A stretch of DNA of 64,000 nt from Pseudomonas sp. B21-048 (GTDB lineage Bacteria; Pseudomonadota; Gammaproteobacteria; Pseudomonadales; Pseudomonadaceae), in NCBI RefSeq assembly GCF_024748615.1, contig NZ_CP087168.1, forward strand, positions 248,001-312,000, written 5' to 3'. The position numbers were made by a program, and so were the translations under genes. The stretch's first letter is position 1. Each line of letters opens with the position of its first letter. Of this stretch, positions 39,128 to 48,134 are shown piece after piece. Below the pieces are notes generated by a model that worked only from the letters and a program-made list of their open reading frames with translations, searched no databases and had not been told where the DNA came from.

Positions 39128-39675
39128 TTGGGTAATGCCCTCTAAAGTGGGCTGATTATTGTTGTGTACCTGGCCGCCCCGGTGGGCGTCGGTCGCGTGC
39201 TGGCTATGATCCTGCACCTGAGCATGCTTGTCCCGAGTTTAGTAGCGAAATGATTTCGCGTCCGATGGTTGGAGACTTATTACAGGGGCGGGTTTTTGGG
39301 TGGAGGATAGATGATCTGGTCAAAAAGTGGCTGAACGGGGGCAGACGTAGTTGTTTTTTGGTTTTGATTGAACAATGAAATCTTTTTCCCAGGCAAAAAA
39401 AGCAGCCTGATGAGGCTGCTTTCATGAATGGGTGCTTGATATTATGCTCCCTCAAGCAGGGGAGGAGAGGTTTTGCCCCTACGCTGATTTTCAGGTCACC
39501 AACGGGGTTCCTAACGTCGACTATCGCCACCTGAAGGCAGTCGGTTTCGCGCTCTCGATTAAATTCTCTGCCCGTGTGAGGGGGGTGTCAATGGGTGTGT
39601 TGACCGTGTGTCGGCGTTTTTTGGTCTTCGAAAAAACCGCCGAAACGTGGACATGTCGCCGTTAGCGACACCTCT
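39128..39675. other. Intergenic region with a hairpin, no gene recognised
   Basis: 548 bases. A palindrome GCGAAATGATTTCGC lies at about 39245-39259. The plus-strand frame at 39432-39665 has no recognisable family and is probably spurious. The terminator at 39395-39422 is the only firm element. Confidence 0.5.
39395..39422 (-). terminator. Rho-independent terminator downstream of the AAA ATPase gene
   Basis: Stem AGCAGCCT / AGGCTGCT, with seven A on the plus strand giving a T tract on the minus strand. About 250 bases past the ATPase stop. Confidence 0.7.
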
Positions 39676-40833
39676 CTAACTAACGTCAATCAGCGCCCGT
39701 TCCTCCAACCAAATCTCCTGAACAAACTGATCCGTAATCGCATAAATCCCATGACCACGTCGCATGATGATGTTCTCGGCAACTAGCGCAATCACCACCG
39801 GTTGAATCTCTTCAACGCGCACCTCACGACCTACAGTCTTCGAATACTCAGCCGCAGCATCGGTAGAGAAAATACCTCGTGCATCGCCGTCCGCAGACGC
39901 AATTTTGTTGAAAATAGCCTGAGCCAGACTTCCCAGTTGTTCAACTTTTTCAAGCTCAATACCGGCCGCTGCCGAACGCAAAGTGCTGGCAATAACTGGC
40001 AAGAAAAGGTCTGGATCACCTTCTTGCTGCATCAACTGTCGCAATGCCTTGAGCATTTCCTCAGGTCGATTCCCCAAGGTGTTGAACGCTTCGATGGCGA
40101 CCTCAAGAGACGGTAATTTTTCCTTCTTTACCGTCATGGCGAGGCGGTTGAGCAGGTACTCAACGTAATCCCCTTTCAGCACCGGATACGCCGCCGACGT
40201 TGCGCCGGAAAACGCCTGGTTCCGTTTTGCAGTCAGTTCACTGATTTGCGCCCGGTGCGATCCCGTTCCGATGAACAGAAAATAGCCCGGCGTATTCGGG
40301 CGTGGGTTGATCGCATCACGGACGGCTTTGAGTGCCAGGAGCAGCTGATTGCCGTCATCGGAGGAAATGGCGTGCTGCACTTCGTCGATGATCAGCACCA
40401 AATCTGTTTTTGCTTGATCGACGACTGCTGTCAGCGCCTGTGCCAGCGTAGGCCCACCTGCATTGCCAATGCTGTCGAGCTTGAAACCAAACTTGAATCC
40501 GGCTACTCCGACATCTGCACCACTAACGCGTTTGAGCATTTCGAGCAGGCTGGAGCCAGGCGTTTGGAGTTCTTCCAGATGTTGACGGATAGCGTCATGC
40601 ACGAGTATTGCAGGATTGGCCAGCGTATCGCTCCATAAGTCGACGTAAATGACCAGAGCACCCGCTTCTTCCAAGGCAGGGATGAGGTCATTTCTCAGGA
40701 AAGTCGTTTTACCGGTTCTGCGCAGGCCGGAAAGAAACAGACCTGAGCGCAGACCCTCATCGAGAACACCCGGATTGAGAAGCTGATTTGCCATCTGTTC
40801 AGCCAGTTCAGGGCGCTGAAAAATGCTGCTCAT
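39676..40833 (-). CDS. AAA-family ATPase, solitary
   Basis: 385 residues from the ATG at 40833 with GAGGT upstream. Walker A GLRRTGKTTFLRN is at about 32-44 and Walker B LVLIIDEVQHA at about 148; a sensor-like FLFIGTGSHRA follows, and the C-terminus looks winged-helix (IVMRRGHGIYAITDQFVQEI-like). It resembles AAA_16/ATPase-like STAND or MNS NTPases found singly in pseudomonad genomes. Target unknown. A palindrome in the promoter suggests regulation. Confidence 0.72.
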   Translation of the reverse strand: MSSIFQRPELAEQMANQLLNPGVLDEGLRSGLFLSGLRRTGKTTFLRNDLIPALEEAGALVIYVDLWSDTLANPAILVHDAIRQHLEELQTPGSSLLEMLKRVSGADVGVAGFKFGFKLDSIGNAGGPTLAQALTAVVDQAKTDLVLIIDEVQHAISSDDGNQLLLALKAVRDAINPRPNTPGYFLFIGTGSHRAQISELTAKRNQAFSGATSAAYPVLKGDYVEYLLNRLAMTVKKEKLPSLEVAIEAFNTLGNRPEEMLKALRQLMQQEGDPDLFLPVIASTLRSAAAGIELEKVEQLGSLAQAIFNKIASADGDARGIFSTDAAAEYSKTVGREVRVEEIQPVVIALVAENIIMRRGHGIYAITDQFVQEIWLEERALIDVS

Positions 40834-40868
40834 GCAATTACCTCTTTTTATGGACACGCCATAATTAT

Positions 40869-40891
40869 TGGCCAGCCATAATTTAGCATAA
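40869..40891. promoter_or_regulatory. CCATAATT repeats upstream of the ATPase gene
   Basis: The region holds CCATAATTATTGG, a near-palindrome, and a second CCATAATT about 20 bases away. Only 40-60 bases upstream of the ATPase start codon, so a likely operator or promoter region. No repressor gene adjoins it. Confidence 0.35.
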
Positions 40892-41075
40892 AGGCTGGAA
40901 ACTGGCCTGAGGGTGCGCAGATGGACTTTAGCCAAGCACAACATCCTTTGAACTCATTACATCACGTCACTAATGATGTTCCCGCCCCCACCTTTATCCC
41001 CCCCAGACCAACCTCATACATTGATCTCCAACGCCTCCCCATTATTCCGATGAGAAGGTCACTGGAGATTCCCCC

Positions 41076-41297
41076 ATGCCTTTCGTAAGCGTACGCATCA
41101 CCCGCGATGGCGTTACCCCAGAGCAGAAAGCTCAGGTGATCGCCGAAATCACTGAAACCCTGGAACGCGTCCTCAACAAGCGCCCGGACCTGACTCACAT
41201 CGTGATCGAAGAAGTCGACACCGATAACTGGGGTTATGCCGGCATCACCACCACCCAGTACCGAAAGCAACTGGCTGAGGAAGAGGGGCAGTCATGA
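41076..41297 (+). CDS. 4-oxalocrotonate tautomerase-family protein
   Basis: 73 residues. The mature protein would start with Pro2 (MPFVSVRITRDGVTPEQKAQ), the catalytic proline of the tautomerase superfamily. Its length fits the 60-80-residue family. A short DsbA-like stub overlaps its stop and an SDR gene follows. Confidence 0.85.
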   Translation: MPFVSVRITRDGVTPEQKAQVIAEITETLERVLNKRPDLTHIVIEEVDTDNWGYAGITTTQYRKQLAEEEGQS

Positions 41298-41353
41298 CTG
41301 CGTCCGTCACCCTCGATTTCATCTCCGATGTGGTGTGCCCCGCCGAAGCCTGA
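41294..41353 (+). pseudogene. DsbA-family protein, N-terminal stub
   Basis: ATG overlapping the tautomerase stop begins MTASVTLDFISDVVCPAEA and stops. The first 16 residues are the N-terminus of a FrnE-like DsbA family protein, which should continue as CPWC. A deletion removed the rest, including the active site. It sits between tautomerase and SDR and was probably the middle gene of an operon. Confidence 0.6.
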
Positions 41354-41389
41354 TTGATCACTTTTTAAAATTTCCAGTTGAGGTTCATC

Positions 41390-42100
41390 ATGAGCAATTC
41401 GAAAAAAGTCATCGTTATTACTGGCGCCTCCCAAGGTCTCGGCGCAGGCATGGTCAAGGCCTTCCGTGATCTCGATTACAAGATTGTCGCGACTTCACGC
41501 TCGATCCAGCCGTCCACCGATCCGGACATCCACACCGTGGCGGGCGACATCGGCGACCCGGCGATCGCCCAGCAAGTCATTCGTGAAGCCATCGCGCGTT
41601 TTGGTCGCATCGACACACTGGTCAACAACGCCGGTATCTTCGTTGCAAAGCCGTTCACCGCTTATACCCCTGAAGATTATGCGGCGGTGCTGTCGGTAAA
41701 CCTGAATGGCTTCTTCTATATCACCCAACTCGCAATCACCGAGATGGAAAAACAGGGCAAAGGACACATCGTCAACATCACCACCAGCCTGGTGGACCAT
41801 GCCATCGACGGTGTGCCGTCGGTACTGGCGTCGTTGACCAAGGGTGGTTTGAACGCTGCGACCAAGTCACTGGCCATTGAGTATGCCAAGCGTGGGATTC
41901 GGGTGAATGCGGTTTCCCCCGGCATCATCAAGACCCCGATGCACGGCGAGGAAACTCACGAAGCGCTGGGGAGTTTGCATCCGGTTGGGCGCATGGGGGA
42001 GATCAGCGATATTGCTCAGGCTGTGGTGTATCTGGACAGTGCCAACTTTGTCACCGGCGAAATCTTGCATGTTGATGGTGGGCAGAGTGCGGGTCACTGA
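41390..42100 (+). CDS. SDR-family oxidoreductase
   Basis: 236 residues from the ATG at 41390, GAGG upstream. NAD(P)-binding TGASQGLGAGM at the N-terminus, NNAG motif (LVNNAGIFVAKPF). The active-site position where SDRs usually have YxxxK reads LASLTKGGLNAATKS, so the tyrosine is replaced although K is present. Substrate unknown. The missing Tyr may mean reduced activity or an altered role. Confidence 0.85.
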   Translation: MSNSKKVIVITGASQGLGAGMVKAFRDLDYKIVATSRSIQPSTDPDIHTVAGDIGDPAIAQQVIREAIARFGRIDTLVNNAGIFVAKPFTAYTPEDYAAVLSVNLNGFFYITQLAITEMEKQGKGHIVNITTSLVDHAIDGVPSVLASLTKGGLNAATKSLAIEYAKRGIRVNAVSPGIIKTPMHGEETHEALGSLHPVGRMGEISDIAQAVVYLDSANFVTGEILHVDGGQSAGH

Positions 42101-42118
42101 GACCTTTCCAAATCCCGG

Positions 42119-42160
42119 AAAAAACAAAGCCCTCGCATTTCTGAGAGGGCTTTGTTTTGT
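42119..42160 (+). terminator. Rho-independent terminator after the SDR gene (copy C of a tRNA-type terminator)
   Basis: AACAAAGCCCTC / GAGGGCTTTGTT stem with a short loop and a T tract. The same stem-loop recurs at 44178 and at 49029, beside tRNA-Thr. Confidence 0.9.
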
Positions 42161-42284
42161 GGGGGGGTGGTATCTGTTTTTGTATCTTGTATTAAGTAGA
42201 AACAATCGTGCTAAGCTGATTGCCGAATTATTGGAGAGCGCTCTGACGAAGCTTCGATCAGTAATAGGGTGTCAGTGGTGCGCT

Positions 42285-43187
42285 CTATATCCCTTCATCT
42301 TTTGGCATGACGCCTTGATGAGTCTTGAGTCGGCCCACTTCGTCCAGATGCCTCCAGAGAAATTGCGCGGCTTCTTCACGCCGATCAGACTCAATGAGAT
42401 CGAGCAAATGGATGTGTTCCTGGCATTGCGCAATAAGACGAGTGCGATCGACGTTGGCTTTGTAGCCCATGAAACGCCTGAGTTGGTTTTGCTGGCGTAT
42501 GGCATCGATGAAAAAGACATTTGCGGAGCACTGCACGATCAGTTCGTGAAACTGCGCGCCCACTTGGAACAATTGGGCACGGGACAAGGTGTGGATATCC
42601 CCATCGAGCATGGCCTGCTGTTGCTGCCTGGCTTTGGCAAACGCGGCGTGATTGATCTGATAACCGGGCTCAAGCAGGGCTGCCGGCTCGATGGCCATAC
42701 GAAAGCGATAACTTTGTATGTATGTCTGAGCGTTATGCACGAAGTCTTTGAGCGCCCATCCTTGCCCCGGCTTGCGCTCCACCATGGCTTCGCTGGCCAG
42801 CCTGTTCAGCACCTTGAGCAATTGTCCACGGGGCACTTCGTAACGGCGCAACAGCTGCGCTTCGAAAAAATGGGCAGGTATTTCGCCGCCAAGAATGTCA
42901 TCGACCACGCGAAGGTAAAAGTCTTCGAAAGGATCAGTGGCAAGAGGGAATCTTGCTTCCTCAATCTGCTCTGCGCCCTGTTTCAGAAAGTAGCCACGAT
43001 TAGGCTCCTGAATGGCCAGGTCCCACTCGGCGAGCAAGGCAAACACTCGCCGGATAGGCGAGCGCGAAACACCCAGCGCCTGGGCGAACGTCTGCTCGCG
43101 CAACGGCTCACCGGCTTTCATCGACCGGGCGCGAACCATGTCGATGACGCGTGGGGCCAACTGCAAGGCGAGGTCTTTCTTGATCAC
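42285..43187 (-). CDS. GntR-family regulator with two winged-helix domains
   Basis: 300 residues. Two GntR-like HTH segments are visible: residues about 10-68 (LREQTFAQALGVSRSPIRRV, FALLAEWDLAIQEPNRGYFL) and about 88-150 (DDILGGEIPAHFFEAQLLRR, EVPRGQLLKVLNRLASEAMV). A helical FCD-like ligand domain follows. Most GntR/FadR proteins have a single HTH. It is divergent from a hydroxypyruvate-isomerase-like gene, 197 bases away, and probably regulates it. Confidence 0.8.
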   Translation of the reverse strand: MIKKDLALQLAPRVIDMVRARSMKAGEPLREQTFAQALGVSRSPIRRVFALLAEWDLAIQEPNRGYFLKQGAEQIEEARFPLATDPFEDFYLRVVDDILGGEIPAHFFEAQLLRRYEVPRGQLLKVLNRLASEAMVERKPGQGWALKDFVHNAQTYIQSYRFRMAIEPAALLEPGYQINHAAFAKARQQQQAMLDGDIHTLSRAQLFQVGAQFHELIVQCSANVFFIDAIRQQNQLRRFMGYKANVDRTRLIAQCQEHIHLLDLIESDRREEAAQFLWRHLDEVGRLKTHQGVMPKDEGI

Positions 43188-43384
43188 AGGTTCTATCTCG
43201 AATGGTTAGCTTCAGTCCATTCCCGTTGGGGCAGATGCCCCACCGGAGTGGAGTTGGAAAATACCATACGAAGAGGCAGTGGATATCTGCACAGAGAGCG
43301 CCACTCCCGACAGTGCAGTGCTGGAGCTGCGAAGGATGCTCCAGGCTGATGATTTCGTTTCTTCCCAGGATGGATGTTTACCCC

Positions 43385-44134
43385 ATGCTCAAGTTCAATG
43401 CTCATCTCGGCTTCCAATTCAATGAGTTACCTTTTCTGCAACGCATCGAAGCTGCCGCAGCAGCTGGTTTTCGGGCGGTGGAGTTCCCGTCGCCCTATGA
43501 ATTCGACGCAAGTCTGCTGGCCGACCATCTGGCTCAATACAGTCTGCCGTTGATTCAGTTCGCCGCACCGGCTGGCGTTACCAAAGGCATTGCTGCCTTG
43601 CAGGGCAAGAAAGAAGAGTTTCGCAACGGGTTGCTCCAGGCTGCCCGCTATGCAAAGGCGCTGGCGTGTTCGGATGTCCACCTCATGTCTGGCGTTACGA
43701 CGCAGGATGAGGCAGCGCTTATCTTCGAGGGCAACCTGGAATATGCAGTCAAGTACTTCGAAGACCAGGGTTTGCGGCCGCTTATCGAAGTGATCAGTTC
43801 AGAGGCTATGCCAAGCTATTACATGTCTGACTTCAACAAGGCACAACAGGTGCTGGAGACCTTCCCGAGTGTTGGGCTGATTCTCGATCTTTACCATGCC
43901 CAGCTTCTGACTGGAGACGCAGCAGATGTTCTGGCTCGGTTTTATGACAGAACCGTCCATGTACAAATTGCCGACTGCCCGGGTCGTCACGAACCGGGAA
44001 CGGGGAGCATCGACTTTGCTGCCTTGTTCGCGGCGCTGGAGCAGCGTGGCTACTCAGGATGGATTGGTTGTGAATACCATCCTTCGGGTTCTACCGTTGC
44101 GAGCCTTGACTGGATTAAGTCGCTAAGTGCTTAG
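43385..44134 (+). CDS. Hydroxypyruvate isomerase-family TIM-barrel protein
   Basis: 249 residues from the ATG at 43385. MLKFNAHLGFQFNELPFLQR and AAGFRAVEFPSPYEF match Hyi/OtnI (2-oxo-tetronate isomerase) proteins. Metal-ligand regions LIEVISSEAMP, GLILDLYHAQL, VQIADCPGRHEPGTG and GWIGCEYHP are present. It isomerises hydroxypyruvate or 2-oxo-tetronate in the family. No other tetronate-pathway genes are near, so its physiological role is open. Confidence 0.8.
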   Translation: MLKFNAHLGFQFNELPFLQRIEAAAAAGFRAVEFPSPYEFDASLLADHLAQYSLPLIQFAAPAGVTKGIAALQGKKEEFRNGLLQAARYAKALACSDVHLMSGVTTQDEAALIFEGNLEYAVKYFEDQGLRPLIEVISSEAMPSYYMSDFNKAQQVLETFPSVGLILDLYHAQLLTGDAADVLARFYDRTVHVQIADCPGRHEPGTGSIDFAALFAALEQRGYSGWIGCEYHPSGSTVASLDWIKSLSA

Positions 44135-44177
44135 TGCTTGCGACGCGTGAATGGGATTCGGGTTTCACGTACGCCAG

Positions 44178-44219
44178 AAACAACAAAGCCCTCGTATTTC
44201 TACGAGGGCTTTGTTTTGT
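44178..44219 (+). terminator. Rho-independent terminator, copy A of the tRNA-Thr type
   Basis: ACAAAGCCCTCG / CGAGGGCTTTGT stem with loop TATTTCTA. It closes the isomerase gene. The 49 bases from 44178 match those at 49029 beside tRNA-Thr with two differences. Confidence 0.88.
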
Positions 44220-44245
44220 ATGGTGCGGTACCGAGTCGAATGGAT
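44178..44245 (+). repeat. Degenerate duplicate of the tRNA-Thr 3' end and terminator (possible att remnant)
   Basis: After the shared terminator comes TATGGTGCGGTACCGAGTCG, a decayed version of the 3' part of tRNA-Thr at 49072 (TATGGTGCCGGCACCAGGAG). This is what a tyrosine-integrase island inserted into tRNA-Thr leaves at its far end. About 4.85 kb lie between the copies. Confidence 0.55.
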
Positions 44246-44326
44246 ATTTAACTATTTGCCATTAATGATTTTTATGAAGGTGAATATTGTTGCGAGGTGA
44301 GCTGCCTCGGCGAGCAGATAAACGAG

Positions 44327-45226
44327 CTATCCATGCAGGTCGCTAGTGAATAGCTGACTGTGCATAAAATCTATGAAGGCCCGTAGTCTTAGAGAAAGAT
44401 GTTTGCTCGATGGCCACAGAAGCCTGAACACCCCAGTGTGAACCGTATAGTCTGCTAACACCCTAACCAGTTCGCCGTTTTTGATGGACTTGGAAGTCAT
44501 GAAGTCAGGTAGGCAAGCGATTCCCAAACCTGAACGAGCCACATCGACAATCACTTCAGTCGTGTTGCACACCATGGTCTGAGGGAGCTCGAAATCCGGC
44601 TCTCCGGTCTCAACGCGTAGCGGCCAAGGTTCAACCTTCCCTGTCGAAGGAAACTTGTGCAATAAACATGAGTGCGTAGCGAGATCTGCTGGCCGTTTAG
44701 GTACACCGTACTGTGCGAGATAGTCTGGAGACGCCACAATCTGGAGCTGAAAGCCTCCCAGCCTTTTAGAAATCAACCGAGAGTCACTAGGCTCGCCTGT
44801 CCGCAACACAGCATCAAAGCCCTCCTCAATAACGTCGACCATTCGATCAGAAAAATCTATGTCGAGTTCTATTTCGGGGTAAGTGCGCATGAATTGAATG
44901 ATTGCTGGCATCACTAGACCGCTGACTAGAGGCAAGCTAATTCGCAATTTTCCCCTCGGTTGTTCACGGGCATTGCTTAGCTCCATTTCTGCGGCTTCAA
45001 GCTCCGAAAGTATCCGTCGGCACCGCTCAAGAAACAGTGACCCTTCTAACGTCAGGGCAATACTGCGGGTGTTGCGCTGGAATAGGCGTACACCGAGCTT
45101 CTCCTCCAGCCGACCAATACTTTTACCGACGCCAGAGGAGGAAATACCTAGTCGTTTCCCTGCTTCTGTAAAGCTTCGAGTCTCAGTCACCAATACGAAT
45201 AGTGAAATGCTACCAAGCGATTCCAA
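44327..45226 (-). CDS. LysR-family transcriptional regulator (TTG start)
   Basis: 299 residues. Start is TTG at 45226 with GAGGG upstream; no ATG lies before the HTH. The HTH (ISLFVLVTETRSFTEAGKRL, GISSSGVGKSIGRLEEKLGV) and the LysR ligand domain are complete. DmlR/CrgA-like. Divergent from the MFS gene, so it probably controls it. Confidence 0.86.
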   Translation of the reverse strand: MESLGSISLFVLVTETRSFTEAGKRLGISSSGVGKSIGRLEEKLGVRLFQRNTRSIALTLEGSLFLERCRRILSELEAAEMELSNAREQPRGKLRISLPLVSGLVMPAIIQFMRTYPEIELDIDFSDRMVDVIEEGFDAVLRTGEPSDSRLISKRLGGFQLQIVASPDYLAQYGVPKRPADLATHSCLLHKFPSTGKVEPWPLRVETGEPDFELPQTMVCNTTEVIVDVARSGLGIACLPDFMTSKSIKNGELVRVLADYTVHTGVFRLLWPSSKHLSLRLRAFIDFMHSQLFTSDLHG

Positions 45227-45383
45227 GGGCTGCCCTCACTGCGGACACCAGTGTCCGATATGTTCGGATTATAGGCCTGTTTTTGTTTGCGAACGCATGC
45301 CCTAGCCTCTTGGTGGGCCGATCACCGCGGACAACCGTGCGCTGAGGACCAACACCTCTGCACATCAATCAGGGAACATTCAG

Positions 45384-46943
45384 ATGAATTCAACACGCAG
45401 CGTTCAGGCGGCTCCCCAGTTATTGAAGTGGATACAGCTATTCGCAGCTTGCCTGACAGGCGTTCTCATCCCGCTTTGCTTCACTGGGCCGGCAGTTGTC
45501 CTCTCTTCCATCAGCGCTGCCATGGGCGGATCTGCTGTCGAGCTCAGCTGGGTCGTCAACGCATATATCCTGACTTATGGCAGCGCCATGATGGCGGCAG
45601 GGAGCCTGACGGATATCTATGGACGCAAGCGGGTATGGCTGATGGGTCTAGTAATCTTTGTGTTGTCTACCATTGCTATTCCCTTCTCTTCCACAGTTTT
45701 GCAGATCGATGTCCTACGGCTTGTACAGGGGTTGGGCGGAGCAGCTGCTTTCGCCGGCGCCATGTCGTCTCTAGCCCAGGTATTCCACGGTTCTGAACGC
45801 ACCAAGGTTTTCAGTCTCCTTGGGACGACTTTTGGCATTGGATTAGCTTTCGGCCCATTGGCGGCGGGGCTACTGGTCGACTCCGCAGGCTGGAAATGGA
45901 CGTTCCACGCTACGGCATTGATAGGCGTAGCGGGCTTCGTGCTTGTCTGCGTGAGCGCGACTGATTCTAAAGACCCGGCTAACAATGGTATGGACTGGCC
46001 CGGTGCTCTCAGCTTCACGGCCGCACTAACCCTGTTTACCTATGGCATTCTCCTCGCGCCTGAGGACGGTTGGGCCAGCCCAATCGTTTTGGGAAGTGTC
46101 GCCGGCGCGATCTTGCTGTTCATGATATTCGTGCTGATAGAGCGCCGAACCAGTAGTCCTATGCTCGACCTTTCGTTGTTCAAGCAATCCAAGTTTGTTG
46201 GTGTGCAGATTCTTGCAGCGAGCCCTGCATTTTTTTTTGTCGTCCTCGTCATCTTGCTCCCGGCGCGATTTATTGGAGTCGATGGGCTTAGTGCTTCGCA
46301 GACCGGACAAATGATGATTGCGCTGGCCGCACCGTTGTTGCTTGTGCCGTTTCTGGCTGCTCAGCTCGCGCGATACTACACATCAGGAATGCTCTCGGCG
46401 GTCGGGCTGATGCTGGTGGCTGTCGGGCTGTTTTGGCTAGGCGTCGTGCTAGATAGCGGAGTAAGTCATGCGGTAATGCCTATGGCGCTGATCGGCATCG
46501 GTATTGGCCTGCCTTGGGGTTTGATGGATGGCATGGCCGTTAGCGTGGTTGAAAAAGAACGCGCGGGAATGGCCACAGGGATTTTTAACGCAGTTCGCGT
46601 TTCCGCCGACGGTATAGCCATCGCCGTCGCCGGAGCGTTGCTGGCGACGTTCATTCAATGGGGGCTATTCGACGCCGCCACGAATTTTGCACCGCATCAG
46701 ATTATGGAGGCATCCAGCCGGGCTGCGCTCGGCGATCTGAAGAACGCCGGCAACCAACTGCCAGGGCAGTCAGAGCTTTTGCGCCACGAGTACGCGAACG
46801 CGTTTCGTCATCTGCTTTTCATCTTGGGCGCTGGCAGCGTGCTCACGGCAGTTGCTGTGCTCGCAACGCTCGGTCGAGTTAGCGCGCATGATCATCAACC
46901 AGTAGAAGCAGTCCGTCCCGTGATCGTGGGTGACCGCGAGTGA
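45384..46943 (+). CDS. MFS drug-efflux transporter, DHA2 (14-TM) family
   Basis: 519 residues with about 14 membrane segments, the usual DHA2 size. Motif A-like DIYGRKRVWLMG after TM2 and motif C-like GIGLAFGPLAAGLLVDSAGW are visible. It likely uses the proton gradient to export small molecules or drugs. Divergent LysR gene 157 bases away. Part of the tRNA-Thr-flanked segment. Confidence 0.88.
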   Translation: MNSTRSVQAAPQLLKWIQLFAACLTGVLIPLCFTGPAVVLSSISAAMGGSAVELSWVVNAYILTYGSAMMAAGSLTDIYGRKRVWLMGLVIFVLSTIAIPFSSTVLQIDVLRLVQGLGGAAAFAGAMSSLAQVFHGSERTKVFSLLGTTFGIGLAFGPLAAGLLVDSAGWKWTFHATALIGVAGFVLVCVSATDSKDPANNGMDWPGALSFTAALTLFTYGILLAPEDGWASPIVLGSVAGAILLFMIFVLIERRTSSPMLDLSLFKQSKFVGVQILAASPAFFFVVLVILLPARFIGVDGLSASQTGQMMIALAAPLLLVPFLAAQLARYYTSGMLSAVGLMLVAVGLFWLGVVLDSGVSHAVMPMALIGIGIGLPWGLMDGMAVSVVEKERAGMATGIFNAVRVSADGIAIAVAGALLATFIQWGLFDAATNFAPHQIMEASSRAALGDLKNAGNQLPGQSELLRHEYANAFRHLLFILGAGSVLTAVAVLATLGRVSAHDHQPVEAVRPVIVGDRE

Positions 46944-47354
46944 TCGGGCGGATGCGAACGAGCGGCGATTCCAATGAAGCTCACCCTGCGTGTTCCCGAG
47001 GGAAAAACGGGGACAGACACGATTAATTGACACGATTAATTTAGTGTTGGCCTATTCATTTAAGCCAGTAGTCGTGATCTGTCTCCGAATTAGCATCCAT
47101 CACATCGCGATGATCATGCGAGCCGCCGGACGCTAATCGCACATTTGGAAGGAATACCACGGTGTGTGGCGCAGCCTTAAGGTTCTGGCTACCTGATTGC
47201 TGTCAACGACAGCGCTTTGCCCGATTTTTTCTGAAAACGGGCGCCGTTAGCGCACTCAATTTCGAATGTTTGATTGCAAGATGCCATCCATACGCTTCAA
47301 TTGACCTTAGTGTCATACCGGCGCATGGACTCCCTGATGGGAAAGGAAATCTGA
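46944..47354. other. Intergenic region with direct repeats (possible RAYT/REP-type remnant)
   Basis: 411 bases. At about 47003-47040 there is GGGGACAGACACGATTAATT followed by GACACGATTAATT, a direct repeat that resembles the GGGGACAGAC(C)ACG ends flanking REP-associated transposase elements. The plus-strand frame at 47162-47374 overlaps the next start and is not recognised. Confidence 0.4.
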
Positions 47355-47567
47355 ATGTCTTCCCTGCAAGCTGAGATGTTAATTGAGCAAAAGGTCGCCA
47401 ATGCCCAAAAATCTACCGGCGTGGCTTATTTGCTGTGGTTTTTCTTGGGGGGCTTTGGTGGCCACCGGTTCTATCTCGGTAAGACTGGGACTGCGGTCGC
47501 ACAATTGATTATCACGATCGTCGGTTTTTTTACTCTGATTCCCCTTGTTGTTACGGGTATCTGGTTG

Positions 47568-48134
47568 CTAGGCACTGTACGAAAAGTAATGTCGCAAACA
47601 CCGCATAGCACAAGCTAACGAGACCATCGCAGCATAACTTTTCGCGAGCTTGTCGAAGCGTGTGATGATGCGGCGGTTTTCTTTCAGCCAGCCGAACATG
47701 CGCTCGATGATGTTGCGCTGCCGGTATTTTGGCCGATCAAACAAGCGAGGCAAACCGGGCTTGGGTTTGCGTTTCATGGATCGCAGAGGGATTACCGGCT
47801 GCATCCGGTAACGGTCACAGTAGCGACGCAGAGCCTCAGCATCGTAGCCTTTGTCGGCCAAAAGCCAGCGACATCGTTTGCGAGGACGACCGCGCAAACT
47901 GGGGATATAGGCTTCATCGAGCAGTGGCTGGGCATACGAGATATCACTGGCTTGTCCGCCCGAAAGTAGAAAACGCAGCGGTATGCCGTTGGCGTCGCAA
48001 AGCATATGAATCTTGGTCGTCAGGCCTCCGCGACTGCGGCCTAGCGCATGGTCTGAAGGTTCATCAGGCCCCCTTTTTTCCCGGCGCCTGATGAAGCTCG
48101 GGTTGCGCGTGCAGCTGTGGAATCGATCATCCAT
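47568..48134 (-). CDS. Transposase OrfB (catalytic part) of the IS5-family element
   Basis: The DDE catalytic half: GGLTTKIHMLCDANGIPLRF, LLADKGYDAEALRRYC and RNIIERMFGWLKENRRIITR contain the D, G and E regions. It is reached from OrfA by -1 frameshifting at A-AAA-AAG (minus strand of 48073-48079). The stop codon TAG (47568-47570) lies in the host target sequence, not inside the element, so translation ends only because the IS inserted at a CTA. Confidence 0.88.
   Translation of the reverse strand: MDDRFHSCTRNPSFIRRREKRGPDEPSDHALGRSRGGLTTKIHMLCDANGIPLRFLLSGGQASDISYAQPLLDEAYIPSLRGRPRKRCRWLLADKGYDAEALRRYCDRYRMQPVIPLRSMKRKPKPGLPRLFDRPKYRQRNIIERMFGWLKENRRIITRFDKLAKSYAAMVSLACAMRCLRHYFSYSA

Noticed and set aside
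39432..39665. Plus-strand 77-codon frame before the ATPase gene
   Set aside because: No ribosome-binding site, no family, atypical composition; treated as intergenic.
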